Numbered from the stretch's first letter, positions 24,789 through 34,285 are shown. The stretch is DNA of 42,900 nucleotides from Alphaproteobacteria bacterium (GCA_017535105.1 JAFXUI010000006.1:1-42900); one strand, 5' to 3'. Notes: a model not told the origin generated them from the letters alone. Numbers and translations are program-made.

Positions 24789-26101
24789 TGATTAAATACG
24801 TGCGCAAATTTTTATCAAAAATCTTTATCGCAATTGTTTGCGCAACATTGTCTTGTGCCGCGATCGCCGCAACAAATATCCCAACTGGCGAAATCGGCGA
24901 ATATGGTACATGGATGACCGAAAGCAACCGCGATGCATTTGTTGATACATTGGTCGGTCAAGACGGTGATTTGATTGCGTTTCAATCAGATTTCCAAAAA
25001 CAACTTGTCCGCGACTATGTCCCGGTTGAGGCACGCGTTGGTGTCGCAATGATGAACGGATTAAACATAGTTGCGAAAATACTGGATTCAACACTTGTGC
25101 GATTTATGGTTATTTTCATCATCACAATGTATGCGTTTTGGATAATGCTGGAAGCATACAATATGATGACCACCGACAGCGATGTTAAAAAACTTATCAA
25201 ATCTATTGTCAATAAAACTGTCTGGCTTATTGTTTGGCTTGCCGTATTGGAAATCGGTCCGGCCCAGATATTTATGTTTGTTGTTGGTCCAATCATAACA
25301 CTTGGGACGATGCTTTCTGATTTTATCTTGAACGCAATTACCAAAACCGCCGGCATTGTTATCCCAGACACATGTAGTGCAATTCGTGATTATGCCGCCG
25401 CAACAACACCACACGATATGATTATTGACGCAACCGCGGCCGCTGATGTTTTATGTGTTCCAACACGCCTGTCTGGCTTTTTCGTAACGGCAATTTCCGC
25501 TGGATTTAAATGGATGATTGTGGGCATCGGACACAGCGCATTCACATTCCTTATGGGTGCCGTATTTGTTGTTATCTTTGCGTGGAACACGTGGAAATTT
25601 GCATTGATGGCAATGTCGGTGATAATGAATCTATTTTTGGGTGTGTTGCTGTTACCGTTCACCGCATTGGCCGAAACAATTCCACAAACATCGTACAAAG
25701 GTGTTGTGGGTAACATATTTAATTCATTTTTGGGATTGTTTAAGTTGGGGTCGGTCAAACTAGACACACAAATAAATCGCTTTGTAAATGCCGCAGTTTA
25801 CTTTGTGTCATTATCTATTGTAATTGCGATATGCGCGGCGCTACTTTCGGGTGTTATTACACCAACGACTGTGGCCGATGTACCAACACTTGAAAACGAT
25901 GGCTTTATACCAACATTACTGACCGGCGCATTGGTTGCGTGGCTTGCGGCCCAGGCGGGCAGCATCGCCAAAGACATTGGCGGTCAAATACCCGATGACG
26001 GCACTGGCAAACAATTTACCGAAGACATTAAAACATTTATCAAAGATAATTACGATGCTGCTAAATCCTGGGTAAAAGCATATAAAGAAAGCAAAAAATA
26101 A
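24788..26101 (+). CDS. VirB6/TrbL-like inner-membrane protein 5
   Basis: The 437-residue protein starts at GTG with a signal peptide ending near AIAA-TN. It has about seven helices (RFMVIFIITMYAFWIMLE; WLIVWLAVLEIGPAQIFMFV; FTFLMGAVFVVIFAWNTW; FVSLSIVIAICAALL) and a Lys-rich tail. Two cysteines stand in the central loop (DTCSAI, VLCVP). It ends three bases before the convergent helicase gene, with no terminator between, so the transcripts probably overlap. It closes the coupled run of four. Confidence 0.65.
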   Translation: MIKYVRKFLSKIFIAIVCATLSCAAIAATNIPTGEIGEYGTWMTESNRDAFVDTLVGQDGDLIAFQSDFQKQLVRDYVPVEARVGVAMMNGLNIVAKILDSTLVRFMVIFIITMYAFWIMLEAYNMMTTDSDVKKLIKSIVNKTVWLIVWLAVLEIGPAQIFMFVVGPIITLGTMLSDFILNAITKTAGIVIPDTCSAIRDYAAATTPHDMIIDATAAADVLCVPTRLSGFFVTAISAGFKWMIVGIGHSAFTFLMGAVFVVIFAWNTWKFALMAMSVIMNLFLGVLLLPFTALAETIPQTSYKGVVGNIFNSFLGLFKLGSVKLDTQINRFVNAAVYFVSLSIVIAICAALLSGVITPTTVADVPTLENDGFIPTLLTGALVAWLAAQAGSIAKDIGGQIPDDGTGKQFTEDIKTFIKDNYDAAKSWVKAYKESKK

Positions 26102-26104
26102 AAA

Positions 26105-28174
26105 TTAATCTGCAACAGACACAAACGATTTCATAACGTTTTTAATTCCATGCTTGCCAAACGCAACTGTTAAAACATCGCCATTTTCAGCAATCACTGT
26201 GCCATGCCCCAGTTCAACATGCGAAACAAGTTTTCCAACCATTGTATCGGTTGTGTACACAGGCTTGTGCCGCACTGGCGCACGATAAGACGTACCATAA
26301 TTACGTGGCGTACCACCCTGGAAATCAAGATATCGCCCGTCCATTTCGGTTATAAAACGTGACGGGGAATTATATTTTACTTCGCCGAACAACATACGCG
26401 ACATAGTATTCAATATAACGCACCGATTGCGTGCACGTGTAATTGCAACGTATGCCAATCTGCGTTCTTCTTCGATACTTCCTTCATCAACCGATTTTTC
26501 ATTTGGAAAAACACCCTCTTCCCACGCGGGCAAAAACACCGTATTAAACTCTAACCCTTTGGCCGCATGAATTGTCATAATATTGACCGCATTTTTATCG
26601 CCACCAATTTTGTCTGCTTCGTCATCATCGGTTGTCATCAACGCCGCCTGTTCCAAAAACTCTGGCAAGGTATCATATTTGGCAATCACATCGACAATCA
26701 ATTCGCGTATATTATCCAATCGGTCGGTACTGTCCGCGTCTTTGGAATCGCGCCACATCTGTAAATAGCCCGATTTTTCCAATAATGTTTGCGCCACGTC
26801 ACGTGGTGCCATATCTATCCAATTGAAATTAAACGCGTCCAAGAATTCGTCTGCAGCGGTACGCTGTTTTGCAGATAACTTTGCTGTACGCAATCCCGAC
26901 ATCAGATTTGGGCCAGATGCCCGCAATTTATCAATTGCCGATGAACCAAAACCACGCCGTGGTTTTCCGATAATACGCAGGAAAGAAATATCGTCAAACG
27001 GATATACCAACAACCGCAAATACGCAATAGCATCGCGAATTTCCATACGATCATAAAACTTAGTCGCACCAACCAAACGATACGGCACGCCACGCCGTGA
27101 AAACTCTTCTTCGAATAAACGCGACAAACTGCCTGTGCGAATTAAAATCGCGGTATTAGAAAAGTTATTTCCATCACGCGCAATTGCTTCTGCAATGACG
27201 CGCGCTTCGTCTTTATCGGTTGGCACCGTCAAAACATATACTGGTTCACCCGACACATCTGATTTTATACTGCGTAAATCTTTACCCAGACGACCCTTGT
27301 TATAATGAATCAGTGAATTTGCCGCCCCCAATATATTTTGCGTACTGCGGTAATTTGTTTCCAACCGAATTATTTTCGCGCCACCATAGGTTTTATCAAA
27401 ATTCAGAATATTTTTTATTTCTGCACCACGCCAAGAATAAATAGATTGGTCGTCATCGCCCACACAACAAATGTTCGGACATTCCGACCCACGTGTCAGC
27501 ATTTCTAACAATTGCATTTGTGCCGCATTGGTATCTTGAAACTCATCAACCAAGATATACTTAAATTGACGTTGATAACGCGCCAAAATTTCTGGCTGGG
27601 CGTTAAATAATCGTAACACGTGTAAGATTATATCACCAAAATCAATCGCGTTCATACGCGCCAATTCTGCGTTATATGCAACATAAACCTTGTCTTTATG
27701 TTCCAGCGCAGATAAACCCTTATCTTTTATGTATGAAAACTGTTCAACGTAATCGCCAGGCGAACGCGTTGTTGTGCCCATATCGGCCAAGATATTTTTT
27801 ACAACGGCCTTTTGGTCATCTTCGCCAAATATAATAAAATCACTGCGCAGACCAGCCGCCGTGGCATTTGCACGCAATATGCGCAAACATATTGAATGGA
27901 ATGTTCCACACCATAAATCGCGTGCGTCCCAACCGGCACTGGTCTCGGCCAATGCCGCAATACGCGATTTCATTTCGTTCGCGGCTTTATTGGTAAAAGT
28001 CAATGCCAAAACCTGCCACGGCAATGCAAGCCCTTTATTTAATATGTATGCAACACGTGTTGTTAAAACGCGGGTTTTGCCTGTTCCGGCCCCCGACAAC
28101 ACCAAAACGGGACCTTCGGTCGTCTTTACCGCCGTTATTTGTTCCGCATTAAGATTTTCTAGCATTGAATTCAT
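26105..28174 (-). CDS. UvrD/PcrA/Rep-family DNA helicase
   Basis: A 689-residue superfamily 1A 3'-5' helicase. Walker A is LSGAGTGKTRVL, motif II is VDEFQDTN, motif III is GDDDQSIYSWRGA, motif IV-V is MTIHAAKGLEFNTVFLP and motif VI is VAITRARNR. The C-terminal tail ends with a small domain (VGKLVSHVELGHGTVI) like the PcrA/UvrD tail that contacts RNA polymerase. It unwinds DNA in nucleotide-excision and mismatch repair or at stalled forks; UvrD and PcrA cannot be told apart here. The start at 28174 is chosen because a -10-like TATTAT ends about nine bases before it; an ATG nine bases further in is an alternative. Confidence 0.93.
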   Translation of the reverse strand: MNSMLENLNAEQITAVKTTEGPVLVLSGAGTGKTRVLTTRVAYILNKGLALPWQVLALTFTNKAANEMKSRIAALAETSAGWDARDLWCGTFHSICLRILRANATAAGLRSDFIIFGEDDQKAVVKNILADMGTTTRSPGDYVEQFSYIKDKGLSALEHKDKVYVAYNAELARMNAIDFGDIILHVLRLFNAQPEILARYQRQFKYILVDEFQDTNAAQMQLLEMLTRGSECPNICCVGDDDQSIYSWRGAEIKNILNFDKTYGGAKIIRLETNYRSTQNILGAANSLIHYNKGRLGKDLRSIKSDVSGEPVYVLTVPTDKDEARVIAEAIARDGNNFSNTAILIRTGSLSRLFEEEFSRRGVPYRLVGATKFYDRMEIRDAIAYLRLLVYPFDDISFLRIIGKPRRGFGSSAIDKLRASGPNLMSGLRTAKLSAKQRTAADEFLDAFNFNWIDMAPRDVAQTLLEKSGYLQMWRDSKDADSTDRLDNIRELIVDVIAKYDTLPEFLEQAALMTTDDDEADKIGGDKNAVNIMTIHAAKGLEFNTVFLPAWEEGVFPNEKSVDEGSIEEERRLAYVAITRARNRCVILNTMSRMLFGEVKYNSPSRFITEMDGRYLDFQGGTPRNYGTSYRAPVRHKPVYTTDTMVGKLVSHVELGHGTVIAENGDVLTVAFGKHGIKNVMKSFVSVAD

Positions 28175-28236
28175 CTTTTCTTTATAATACACTAAACTTT
28201 AATAAATAAACACCTAATTTTTGTCCGGGGCGGGTT

Positions 28237-28914
28237 ATGAAACGGGTTATTTGCTTTGATATTGAAACGACTGGGTTGGAATATATGCGTGGCGACCGCT
28301 GTATTGAAATTGGCGCGGTTGAAATTGATGACGGGGTTATTACCGAACGCACTTTCCACGAATACATAAACCCTGACGGCAAGATTATTCCATCCGATTC
28401 GTATATGGTTCACAAAATATCTAATGCGTTTTTGGAAGACAAACCGAAAATGTCCGTTATTGCCCCAAAGTTTTTGGAGTTTATTGGTGACGCGCCCGTT
28501 GTCGCGCATAATGGCGCAGACTTTGACTTTCCATTTATGAATCACGAATTGGCTATGCTGAATCTGCCCCAGATTCCGCGCAATCAACAACTGGACTCTA
28601 TTGTTATCGCGCGCAATCGCGTTTTTGGGCCAAAAAGTTATTCACTGGACGCGTTGGCAAAATGGTTTGGCATTTCACTGACCGCGCGTGCCGATGCGCA
28701 CGGTGCGTTAATTGACGCCGAAATTTTGGCCAAGGTGTTTTTGGAACTTGAAAACACTGAACCGGCACCCGATGTTCGTGATATTATTGAAAAACAGCAT
28801 TCGGCTTTCTTGGCACACCCAAAGATTGGTGCGGACTTTCCACGCCGCACATTTGCGCCACATGACGACGAATTGGAAAACCACAATGCATTTATGCAAA
28901 AGATAGCGGGATAA
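28237..28914 (+). CDS. dnaQ: DnaQ-like 3'-5' exonuclease (DNA polymerase III epsilon type)
   Basis: A 225-residue DEDDh exonuclease. Motif I is FDIETTGLE (D8, E10), motif II is HNGADFDFPF (D97) and motif III is RADAHGALIDAEIL (H155, D160). These residues bind the two metal ions of proofreading nucleases. Length and the single domain match the epsilon subunit of alphaproteobacterial DNA polymerase III; the C-terminal tail could carry the clamp-binding and alpha-subunit-binding part. It is divergent from the helicase, 62 bases apart. Confidence 0.9.
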   Translation: MKRVICFDIETTGLEYMRGDRCIEIGAVEIDDGVITERTFHEYINPDGKIIPSDSYMVHKISNAFLEDKPKMSVIAPKFLEFIGDAPVVAHNGADFDFPFMNHELAMLNLPQIPRNQQLDSIVIARNRVFGPKSYSLDALAKWFGISLTARADAHGALIDAEILAKVFLELENTEPAPDVRDIIEKQHSAFLAHPKIGADFPRRTFAPHDDELENHNAFMQKIAG

Positions 28915-28919
28915 ATCTA

Positions 28920-28958
28920 GATTTATGATTTCTGATTTATGACTTCTGATTTTTTAAG
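28920..28958. repeat. Short 14-base tandem repeat
   Basis: GATTTATGATTTCT (28920-28933) is followed by GATTTATGACTTCT (28934-28947) and a partial third copy. It lies in the gap between dnaQ and the end of the convergent cysteine-rich gene. No classical terminator hairpin is seen here. Confidence 0.6.
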
Positions 28959-31194
28959 TGCCACTTGATGTGTTTGGAACACACGTGTATCCATTACCAG
29001 TAAAACCACCATCACACTCGCATACACCGTATGTATTGGGTGTTGCATTTGCATCGCAATTTTCAACACAGGTGCCATTCCATACAAAATAACCCGAATT
29101 ACACCGACATGCCGCATTGACATATCCATCAGCAGGGCCGTCTTCACGTTTTGATTTATTTGGTGAAATCTGATGACCAACACTAACAAACGTACTGTTG
29201 TCTGGGCAAATTAACGATTGATAGAACATCTTGGATACCGCACCAATTAATGTCTTTTCGTCTTTATACGGTGTAACGTGTTGTCCACCGTCTGAGGTCG
29301 ATTCTATCCCATTCGGGAATATCGCATATGCACATGTCAGCGCAACATTATGACACGCACCACTCATAACATTCATAACACTGTCTGCACTTGCCGCCGA
29401 AGACCAAGAATTAACTTGTGAAACTTGTTGATTATAACAAGATGCCACATCAACCATACAACTTGATGCATAGTCAGAAATAATTTTATGTTGTGATGCA
29501 CGGATATTTATCATTGCGCGCTGTACATAGTTTACAACAATGTCGTTCCATGGTTTATATGTACCTTCGGTATATGAATACGCCTGGCATTTATCCAGCA
29601 CCGCACGGCACAAACCTTCATCTGTGACTTTTTGTTTAGTACCAATTTTCTGTAATAAATACTTTACTGTACACGCACCATCACCACCACTGGACGTTGT
29701 TGTACCACCCTCTGTCGATGTCTGGGCCGCACACGATGGACCAATTGCCGTTGTTTTATATGAACTTTCCAAGAAATCACCAGTAATAGCGGTTGTATCG
29801 TAATTTGTCATAAACTCCAGTATCTTGGAAATATCCTGACCCAGAACAACCTTGCCATTTTCGTCGATATATTTTTTTGTTGGGTCGACACATTTCGCAT
29901 AGTCTGCGCCACATACCATTTCATCGGTCATACATGTTTCCAGCGCAGCAATACAACCCTTGGCATCATATTGGTTTTTATTTTGTAACACCGCAAGGCG
30001 CGCCTTTTGTAACATACGTTCTGCACTGCGCACATTTGAAACCAATGTTTCATTTAATTTTTCCAAACCCTTTTCATACGCGATACAATCTTTATCAATA
30101 GCCAAGTCATAATTCCCAGACACTTGTTGAATTGTTGAACCCGCTTTTTTACATTGGTTCAAAACAGTTTTACAACGGCTTTTTGCGGCATTGTACAGTT
30201 CCGCACCACGCAAGTTGGATAAACTGCTGGTATTGGTGGTCAAGAAATCTAAATTAAACAAATCAACTTCGGACGAAAAATCCAAATCCATATCCAAACC
30301 AAAATCACCCGAAGAATAAGACGCAGTTAGTGTTGTTGGATCCTTTATCATCTTTTCGATTTGTTCCAACATATTGCGGTTTTCGGTCGTATCGGTTGAA
30401 CCACTTAACGCTTCTTCGGCCTCGGTCGCGTTCATAATTGCGCGAATTTCGTCCGCCGACAAACCGATATAACGAATATTTTGCGCAACCTCATTCAACT
30501 TTGCATTTGCTTCATTGACGGCATCTTCGACCTTTTTATACCTGGACAGATTGGCACTGCAACTGCAACGCTTTTGGTTATTATCAATTACCGCACAGAA
30601 TTGATCCATACATTCGTTATACTGGTCCTGGCATGAACTGTTCAATTCCGCGGTTTGCTCCAAAATTTCTTTTGCTTCGGCAATTGATTCCTTGGTCGGT
30701 GTTTTGGCGGCGGCACGACCCGTCACCTTGCGAATATCAATATCAATGTTGGAACCAGTTTGTTGATTTGTACCCGCAATAATCGCACGACCACCATATT
30801 CGGCAACACTGGGGCGCAAAACCAATCCCGCACGACGTACCGATGGATCGCTGTTTATGTCCGATTTACGTGTATTTAATTCCAAACCACCACGTGCCGT
30901 TACCGATGTGCCCAAACCCGAACGCGCCACAACCGTTTCCGATTTAGCTTTTTCCGCGACTGTCTCTGTTGTTTCGGTTGGAATTATACGTTTAATAGAG
31001 GTCTGACTTTGTACCGCGGTACGTGTTGAATTACGCGTGCCGGTCCCCTGGCTCGATGTTGTTGATGTTGCGCTTTCCGTACTTTGTGCCGCACCCGTTG
31101 GAATTACACGCGATGGAACAACCCCGTCAACTGCAAATGCAGGACAGGCAACCAGAGCCATCAATAAAAATAACGGCTTGTGCATAATCATCAT
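28954..31194 (-). CDS. Large secreted cysteine-rich protein with EGF-like end (paralogue A)
   Basis: The 746-residue protein has a signal peptide (cut near AFA-VD) and a Ser/Thr-rich spacer to about residue 180. A cysteine core follows with C188-x6-C195-M-D-x2-C200-x9-C210-x-C212. Long helical stretches hold further cysteine pairs (CIAALETCM, CGADYAKC, SSCMVDVASC). The final 50 residues (C696-C738) form an EGF-like segment with CRCNSGYFVWNGTC, then CECDGGFTGNGYTC. The even, paired cysteines suggest an oxidised periplasmic or cell-surface protein. A second copy lies at 32019. No known family was recognised. The reading begins with ATG ATG ATT ATG, so the start is uncertain by up to three codons; the promoter is an extended -10 close to it. 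Confidence 0.8.
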   Translation of the reverse strand: MMIMHKPLFLLMALVACPAFAVDGVVPSRVIPTGAAQSTESATSTTSSQGTGTRNSTRTAVQSQTSIKRIIPTETTETVAEKAKSETVVARSGLGTSVTARGGLELNTRKSDINSDPSVRRAGLVLRPSVAEYGGRAIIAGTNQQTGSNIDIDIRKVTGRAAAKTPTKESIAEAKEILEQTAELNSSCQDQYNECMDQFCAVIDNNQKRCSCSANLSRYKKVEDAVNEANAKLNEVAQNIRYIGLSADEIRAIMNATEAEEALSGSTDTTENRNMLEQIEKMIKDPTTLTASYSSGDFGLDMDLDFSSEVDLFNLDFLTTNTSSLSNLRGAELYNAAKSRCKTVLNQCKKAGSTIQQVSGNYDLAIDKDCIAYEKGLEKLNETLVSNVRSAERMLQKARLAVLQNKNQYDAKGCIAALETCMTDEMVCGADYAKCVDPTKKYIDENGKVVLGQDISKILEFMTNYDTTAITGDFLESSYKTTAIGPSCAAQTSTEGGTTTSSGGDGACTVKYLLQKIGTKQKVTDEGLCRAVLDKCQAYSYTEGTYKPWNDIVVNYVQRAMINIRASQHKIISDYASSCMVDVASCYNQQVSQVNSWSSAASADSVMNVMSGACHNVALTCAYAIFPNGIESTSDGGQHVTPYKDEKTLIGAVSKMFYQSLICPDNSTFVSVGHQISPNKSKREDGPADGYVNAACRCNSGYFVWNGTCVENCDANATPNTYGVCECDGGFTGNGYTCVPNTSSGT

Positions 31195-31204
31195 TACTAG
31201 ATGT

Positions 31205-31225
31205 AATTATATCACAAACCGCCCG
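31205..31225 (-). promoter_or_regulatory. Extended -10 of paralogue A
   Basis: On the minus strand TGTGATATAAT is followed by TACATCTAGTA and then ATG ATG. The leader is only a few bases long. The same TGTGATATAAT string occurs before VirB6-like gene 2. Confidence 0.5.
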
Positions 31226-31247
31226 TATAAAAAAGAAAATATGCAAC

Positions 31248-31277
31248 AAAAAATCCCGCGATGGCGGGATTTTTTTA
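31248..31277 (-). terminator. Terminator of the rplU-rpmA operon
   Basis: AAATCCCGC / GCGGGATTT (31251-31259 with 31264-31272) with T-runs after it, at the end of rpmA. Confidence 0.85.
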
Positions 31278-31544
31278 TTTAGATTCTTCTGTTTCTGGAA
31301 CAACCGATACAGTCTTACGATCGCCCAAACCACGTTTAAATTTCACAACGCCCGCAATCTTGGCGAACAATGTGTGATCTTTACCCATACCAACATTCAA
31401 ACCTGGGTGTACAGATGTACCACGTTGACGAATGATGATATTACCTGGGATAACGCGGCTGCCGCCAGATTTTTTAACACCTAATCTGCGTCCTGCTGAA
31501 TCGCGTCCGTTTGTGGTTGCCGAACCTGCTTTCTTATGTGCCAT
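31275..31544 (-). CDS. rpmA: 50S ribosomal protein L27
   Basis: The 89-residue protein begins [20 protein letters not shown] and has the [22 protein letters not shown] core of L27, whose N-terminus reaches the peptidyl-transferase centre. It has no N-terminal pre-sequence of the Firmicutes type. It follows rplU by 12 bases, the usual order. Confidence 0.97.
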   Translation of the reverse strand: MAHKKAGSATTNGRDSAGRRLGVKKSGGSRVIPGNIIIRQRGTSVHPGLNVGMGKDHTLFAKIAGVVKFKRGLGDRKTVSVVPETEESK

Positions 31545-31556
31545 AGTTCAAACTCC

Positions 31557-31856
31557 TTAACCTTTGATATCTGTTATTTTCAAAACAGTAATGAACTGAC
31601 GATGACCCTTGGTCCGACGATAGTTTTGACGGCGTTTTTTCTTGAACACCAAAACCTTGTCAGCGCGTTTCTGTTCAACCACTTCGGCAACAACCTTGGC
31701 CCCTTCGACCGTTGGTGTACCAATTTTTTCACCAAGCATTAAAACCTGGTCAAATTCAATTTTACCGTCAGCATTCAGTTTTTCAACCTTGATAACATCG
31801 CCCTTTTGCACGCGATATTGTTTGCCACCGGTTTGAAAGATTGCAAAATCGCTCAT
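31557..31856 (-). CDS. rplU: 50S ribosomal protein L21
   Basis: The 99-residue protein begins [20 protein letters not shown], a standard L21 start, and ends with the basic [16 protein letters not shown] rRNA-binding part. The start at 31856 is chosen from the family; a longer frame from 31919 would overlap the leader. Promoter and gene are about 60 bases apart. Confidence 0.96.
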   Translation of the reverse strand: MSDFAIFQTGGKQYRVQKGDVIKVEKLNADGKIEFDQVLMLGEKIGTPTVEGAKVVAEVVEQKRADKVLVFKKKRRQNYRRTKGHRQFITVLKITDIKG

Positions 31857-31919
31857 ATTCTTGCTCTTTTTGTTCGTTTTTATTACTTTTTTCGCACTTT
31901 TGTCGAAAAGTTTATGCAA

Positions 31920-31947
31920 ATTGTATGTTTTTTATACCAAAAGTCAA
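31920..31947 (-). promoter_or_regulatory. Sigma-70 promoter of rplU-rpmA
   Basis: On the minus strand: TTGACT (31947-31942), 16 bases, TACAAT (31925-31920). Confidence 0.7.
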
Positions 31948-31976
31948 GAAAAAGTTTAATAAATACGACAAACAAA

Positions 31977-32004
31977 TAAAAAACCGCCCAAACGGGCGGT
32001 TTTC
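31977..32004 (-). terminator. Terminator of paralogue B
   Basis: AAACCGCCC / GGGCGGTTT (31981-31989 with 31994-32002), followed by a T-run on the minus strand, 14 bases after the stop. Confidence 0.85.
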
Positions 32005-32018
32005 ATATTACATTTTGA

Positions 32019-34202
32019 TTATGGATTTGCCGGTGTGTTATCTTGCAACCATGTACGCAATGAAACACCCTTTGGATCGTAATCGTTAGCCGTTGTTCCC
32101 AACGCTTCCTGCAGACACAATTCACGTAATGCCGCAGAATCTTTGACCGCGGTTATACCATTTGTCGCAATTGTTGTTGCCACAGCGGCGGTCGCGTCCT
32201 TGGTCGCGGCACCATTCAAAATTTCGTTTAATGTTATGACGTTACGACATGTATTGTTCGCATAATCTTGGGTGTACGAACACTGTAAACTGTCTGCGTC
32301 ATCAATAATTGCCTTGAATTGAGCATACGATGGGTTACAAACCATGTCTTCATAGCAATTCGGAACCTGGGACATTTGTGCACAGTATGTTTTGATACGC
32401 GCGTTTGTCCATGGAACAGATGAGGTTGGTCCGTGTGCCGACAACATTGTTTCATAGCAATCATAAATTTCATCAACACATTCTGTAAAGTTGGTGATTG
32501 CGTTTGTCGCATCCGCCAAAATGTTTTCCTCTTCTTCATTCTTAAATTCAAGACGCTTTTGCTGTAATGCCTGTTGTGCAGCAATTTTCTGATAACCAAT
32601 CTTTTGCGCTGTTGCCTTTAACATATCGCCATACACGTCGCACGCCGCGTTTGTATCCAGCAAATATTTCTGCATCACCGAACGACGCGCATCGGCAACC
32701 GGGCCACGCAATGTCGCATATGGATCGGTCGTTGTTGTTGTACCGTTCGTTGTTGTTGACGATGTATAACCAAAGCATGTTGCAGACGATGTTGTTGTCG
32801 CATTTGTCGAACCACGTTCATTTAATGTGACATCACCAGTGGACGAAATTGCAACCTTGCTGTTATAATTAAATGGACAATTCGATGTTGCACCGTTTGC
32901 ACAAAGCGATGCAGTTGTTGAACCACCGGTTGAATTATTCACACGAACGGTCGGCGGTGTACCACACGCTTCGTAAATACCGTTAAAGCATGTATCCAAA
33001 ACACGACCACAAACGTTGTTGTGTGCATATTGGAACAATTCATAACCCCATGTGTTTGCCAAACTGTCCAGTGTTCTGTCCGAAGAATCAGCCGAACTGG
33101 TCAACCCAGAAACGATATTGGAAACGTTTGTGAACGCATTTAACAAATTGTTATTATCTGTTTCAAGCAATTTAACCGTGTCAGCCTTACTATCCGCCCA
33201 CGATTGTAATGTTGCCAAGATGTCCGATGACGAACCTTCGATATTTGCAATATCAAATCCAAATGTATTGCCCGAAGCGGAACAATACGATGGTTTTGCA
33301 CATTGACTTACCGAACCACCATTGTTCGCAAAGATATGATGGTTTGAACACCAATCAATTGCTTCCTGGGACGACAGACCATATTTCGATGTTGTTTCCT
33401 GCCATGAAACACAGTTCATAACCTTTTCAGCGTCGGTCAATTGGAAAGCTTGGGAAACGTCTTTACCCTTGTTTGCAATCAACAATGCCAATTCGCCCGA
33501 TGCTTTGATAAGTTCTTCGTTTGCGGTTTCCAATGCATCTTCGGCCTGGATAAATGATTTTACACGTGCCGCACATGCGCATCTGCCCTGGGCCGCGCTA
33601 CGTGCCGTACAAATTTCGTCCATACAGGTATAGTATGAATCAAGACAGTTCTGATAAGCCTCCGCTGAAATCAAACCAGTTGTAGAATCGATGATATTGG
33701 AATAGTTCCCAGTATATAATTTACCCGACAAATATGTGTATTGCGTTGATGCCGCCGCGCCCTTGTTACCCTGGATAGCATTTCCAGAAAGTGATACACG
33801 CGATGGCGAATTTGTTGTACGGGCAACGACATTACGCCCGACCGACGTACGACCACCGCCACGCGATACAACGTTACGAGATGGCGTATTTGCGCGCGAT
33901 GCAGAATTAGATGTTGTACGTGCAACAACATTGCGTTGTGGTGCGTTTGCACGTGATGCCGCCACTGGTGCGGTTGTTGTACGCACACGCGATGCCGCAT
34001 TACTGCGCCCAGATGCACGCGATGTCGCGTTTGCACGTGGCGATGCCGCATTTGATACGGTCGGCGAAATTACCGGCGCAATTGGATCAGCAAAAACCGC
34101 GCGCATAGACAAAAATGTCGAACACACAAAAAACGCCCCGGCCAGCAAGAAAACTGTACCCATCGCATTTTTTGCAACACCCGCAATATTACGTCTTGTC
34201 AT
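32019..34202 (-). CDS. Large secreted cysteine-rich protein (paralogue B)
   Basis: The 727-residue protein has an N-terminal membrane/signal segment (about 12-38, ending RAVFA-DP). A basic Ser/Arg/Asn-rich region of about 100 residues follows, with a repeated RNVVARTT element (around 90 and 123). The cysteine core is C186-x6-C193-M-D-x2-C198-x9-C208-x-C210, with exactly the spacing of paralogue A. Long helices with spaced cysteines follow (ECVDEIYDCYE and others). It lacks the EGF-like end of A. The shared core, the later helical regions and the secretion signal show common descent. A strong AGGAG lies before the ATG. Function unknown; a surface or periplasmic structure is likely. Confidence 0.8.
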   Translation of the reverse strand: MTRRNIAGVAKNAMGTVFLLAGAFFVCSTFLSMRAVFADPIAPVISPTVSNAASPRANATSRASGRSNAASRVRTTTAPVAASRANAPQRNVVARTTSNSASRANTPSRNVVSRGGGRTSVGRNVVARTTNSPSRVSLSGNAIQGNKGAAASTQYTYLSGKLYTGNYSNIIDSTTGLISAEAYQNCLDSYYTCMDEICTARSAAQGRCACAARVKSFIQAEDALETANEELIKASGELALLIANKGKDVSQAFQLTDAEKVMNCVSWQETTSKYGLSSQEAIDWCSNHHIFANNGGSVSQCAKPSYCSASGNTFGFDIANIEGSSSDILATLQSWADSKADTVKLLETDNNNLLNAFTNVSNIVSGLTSSADSSDRTLDSLANTWGYELFQYAHNNVCGRVLDTCFNGIYEACGTPPTVRVNNSTGGSTTASLCANGATSNCPFNYNSKVAISSTGDVTLNERGSTNATTTSSATCFGYTSSTTTNGTTTTTDPYATLRGPVADARRSVMQKYLLDTNAACDVYGDMLKATAQKIGYQKIAAQQALQQKRLEFKNEEEENILADATNAITNFTECVDEIYDCYETMLSAHGPTSSVPWTNARIKTYCAQMSQVPNCYEDMVCNPSYAQFKAIIDDADSLQCSYTQDYANNTCRNVITLNEILNGAATKDATAAVATTIATNGITAVKDSAALRELCLQEALGTTANDYDPKGVSLRTWLQDNTPANP

Positions 34203-34285
34203 TCATTACTCTCCTGCGGACAAAAGCCCAGAAATCCGCCCTTTAAGGTACGCAAAACAGCGCACCGATATATCTAGTTTATATT

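Noticed and set aside
31037-31282. Plus-strand ORF inside the cysteine-rich gene A region
   Set aside because: Shadow of the minus-strand genes with no promoter or ribosome-binding site and an unlikely composition.
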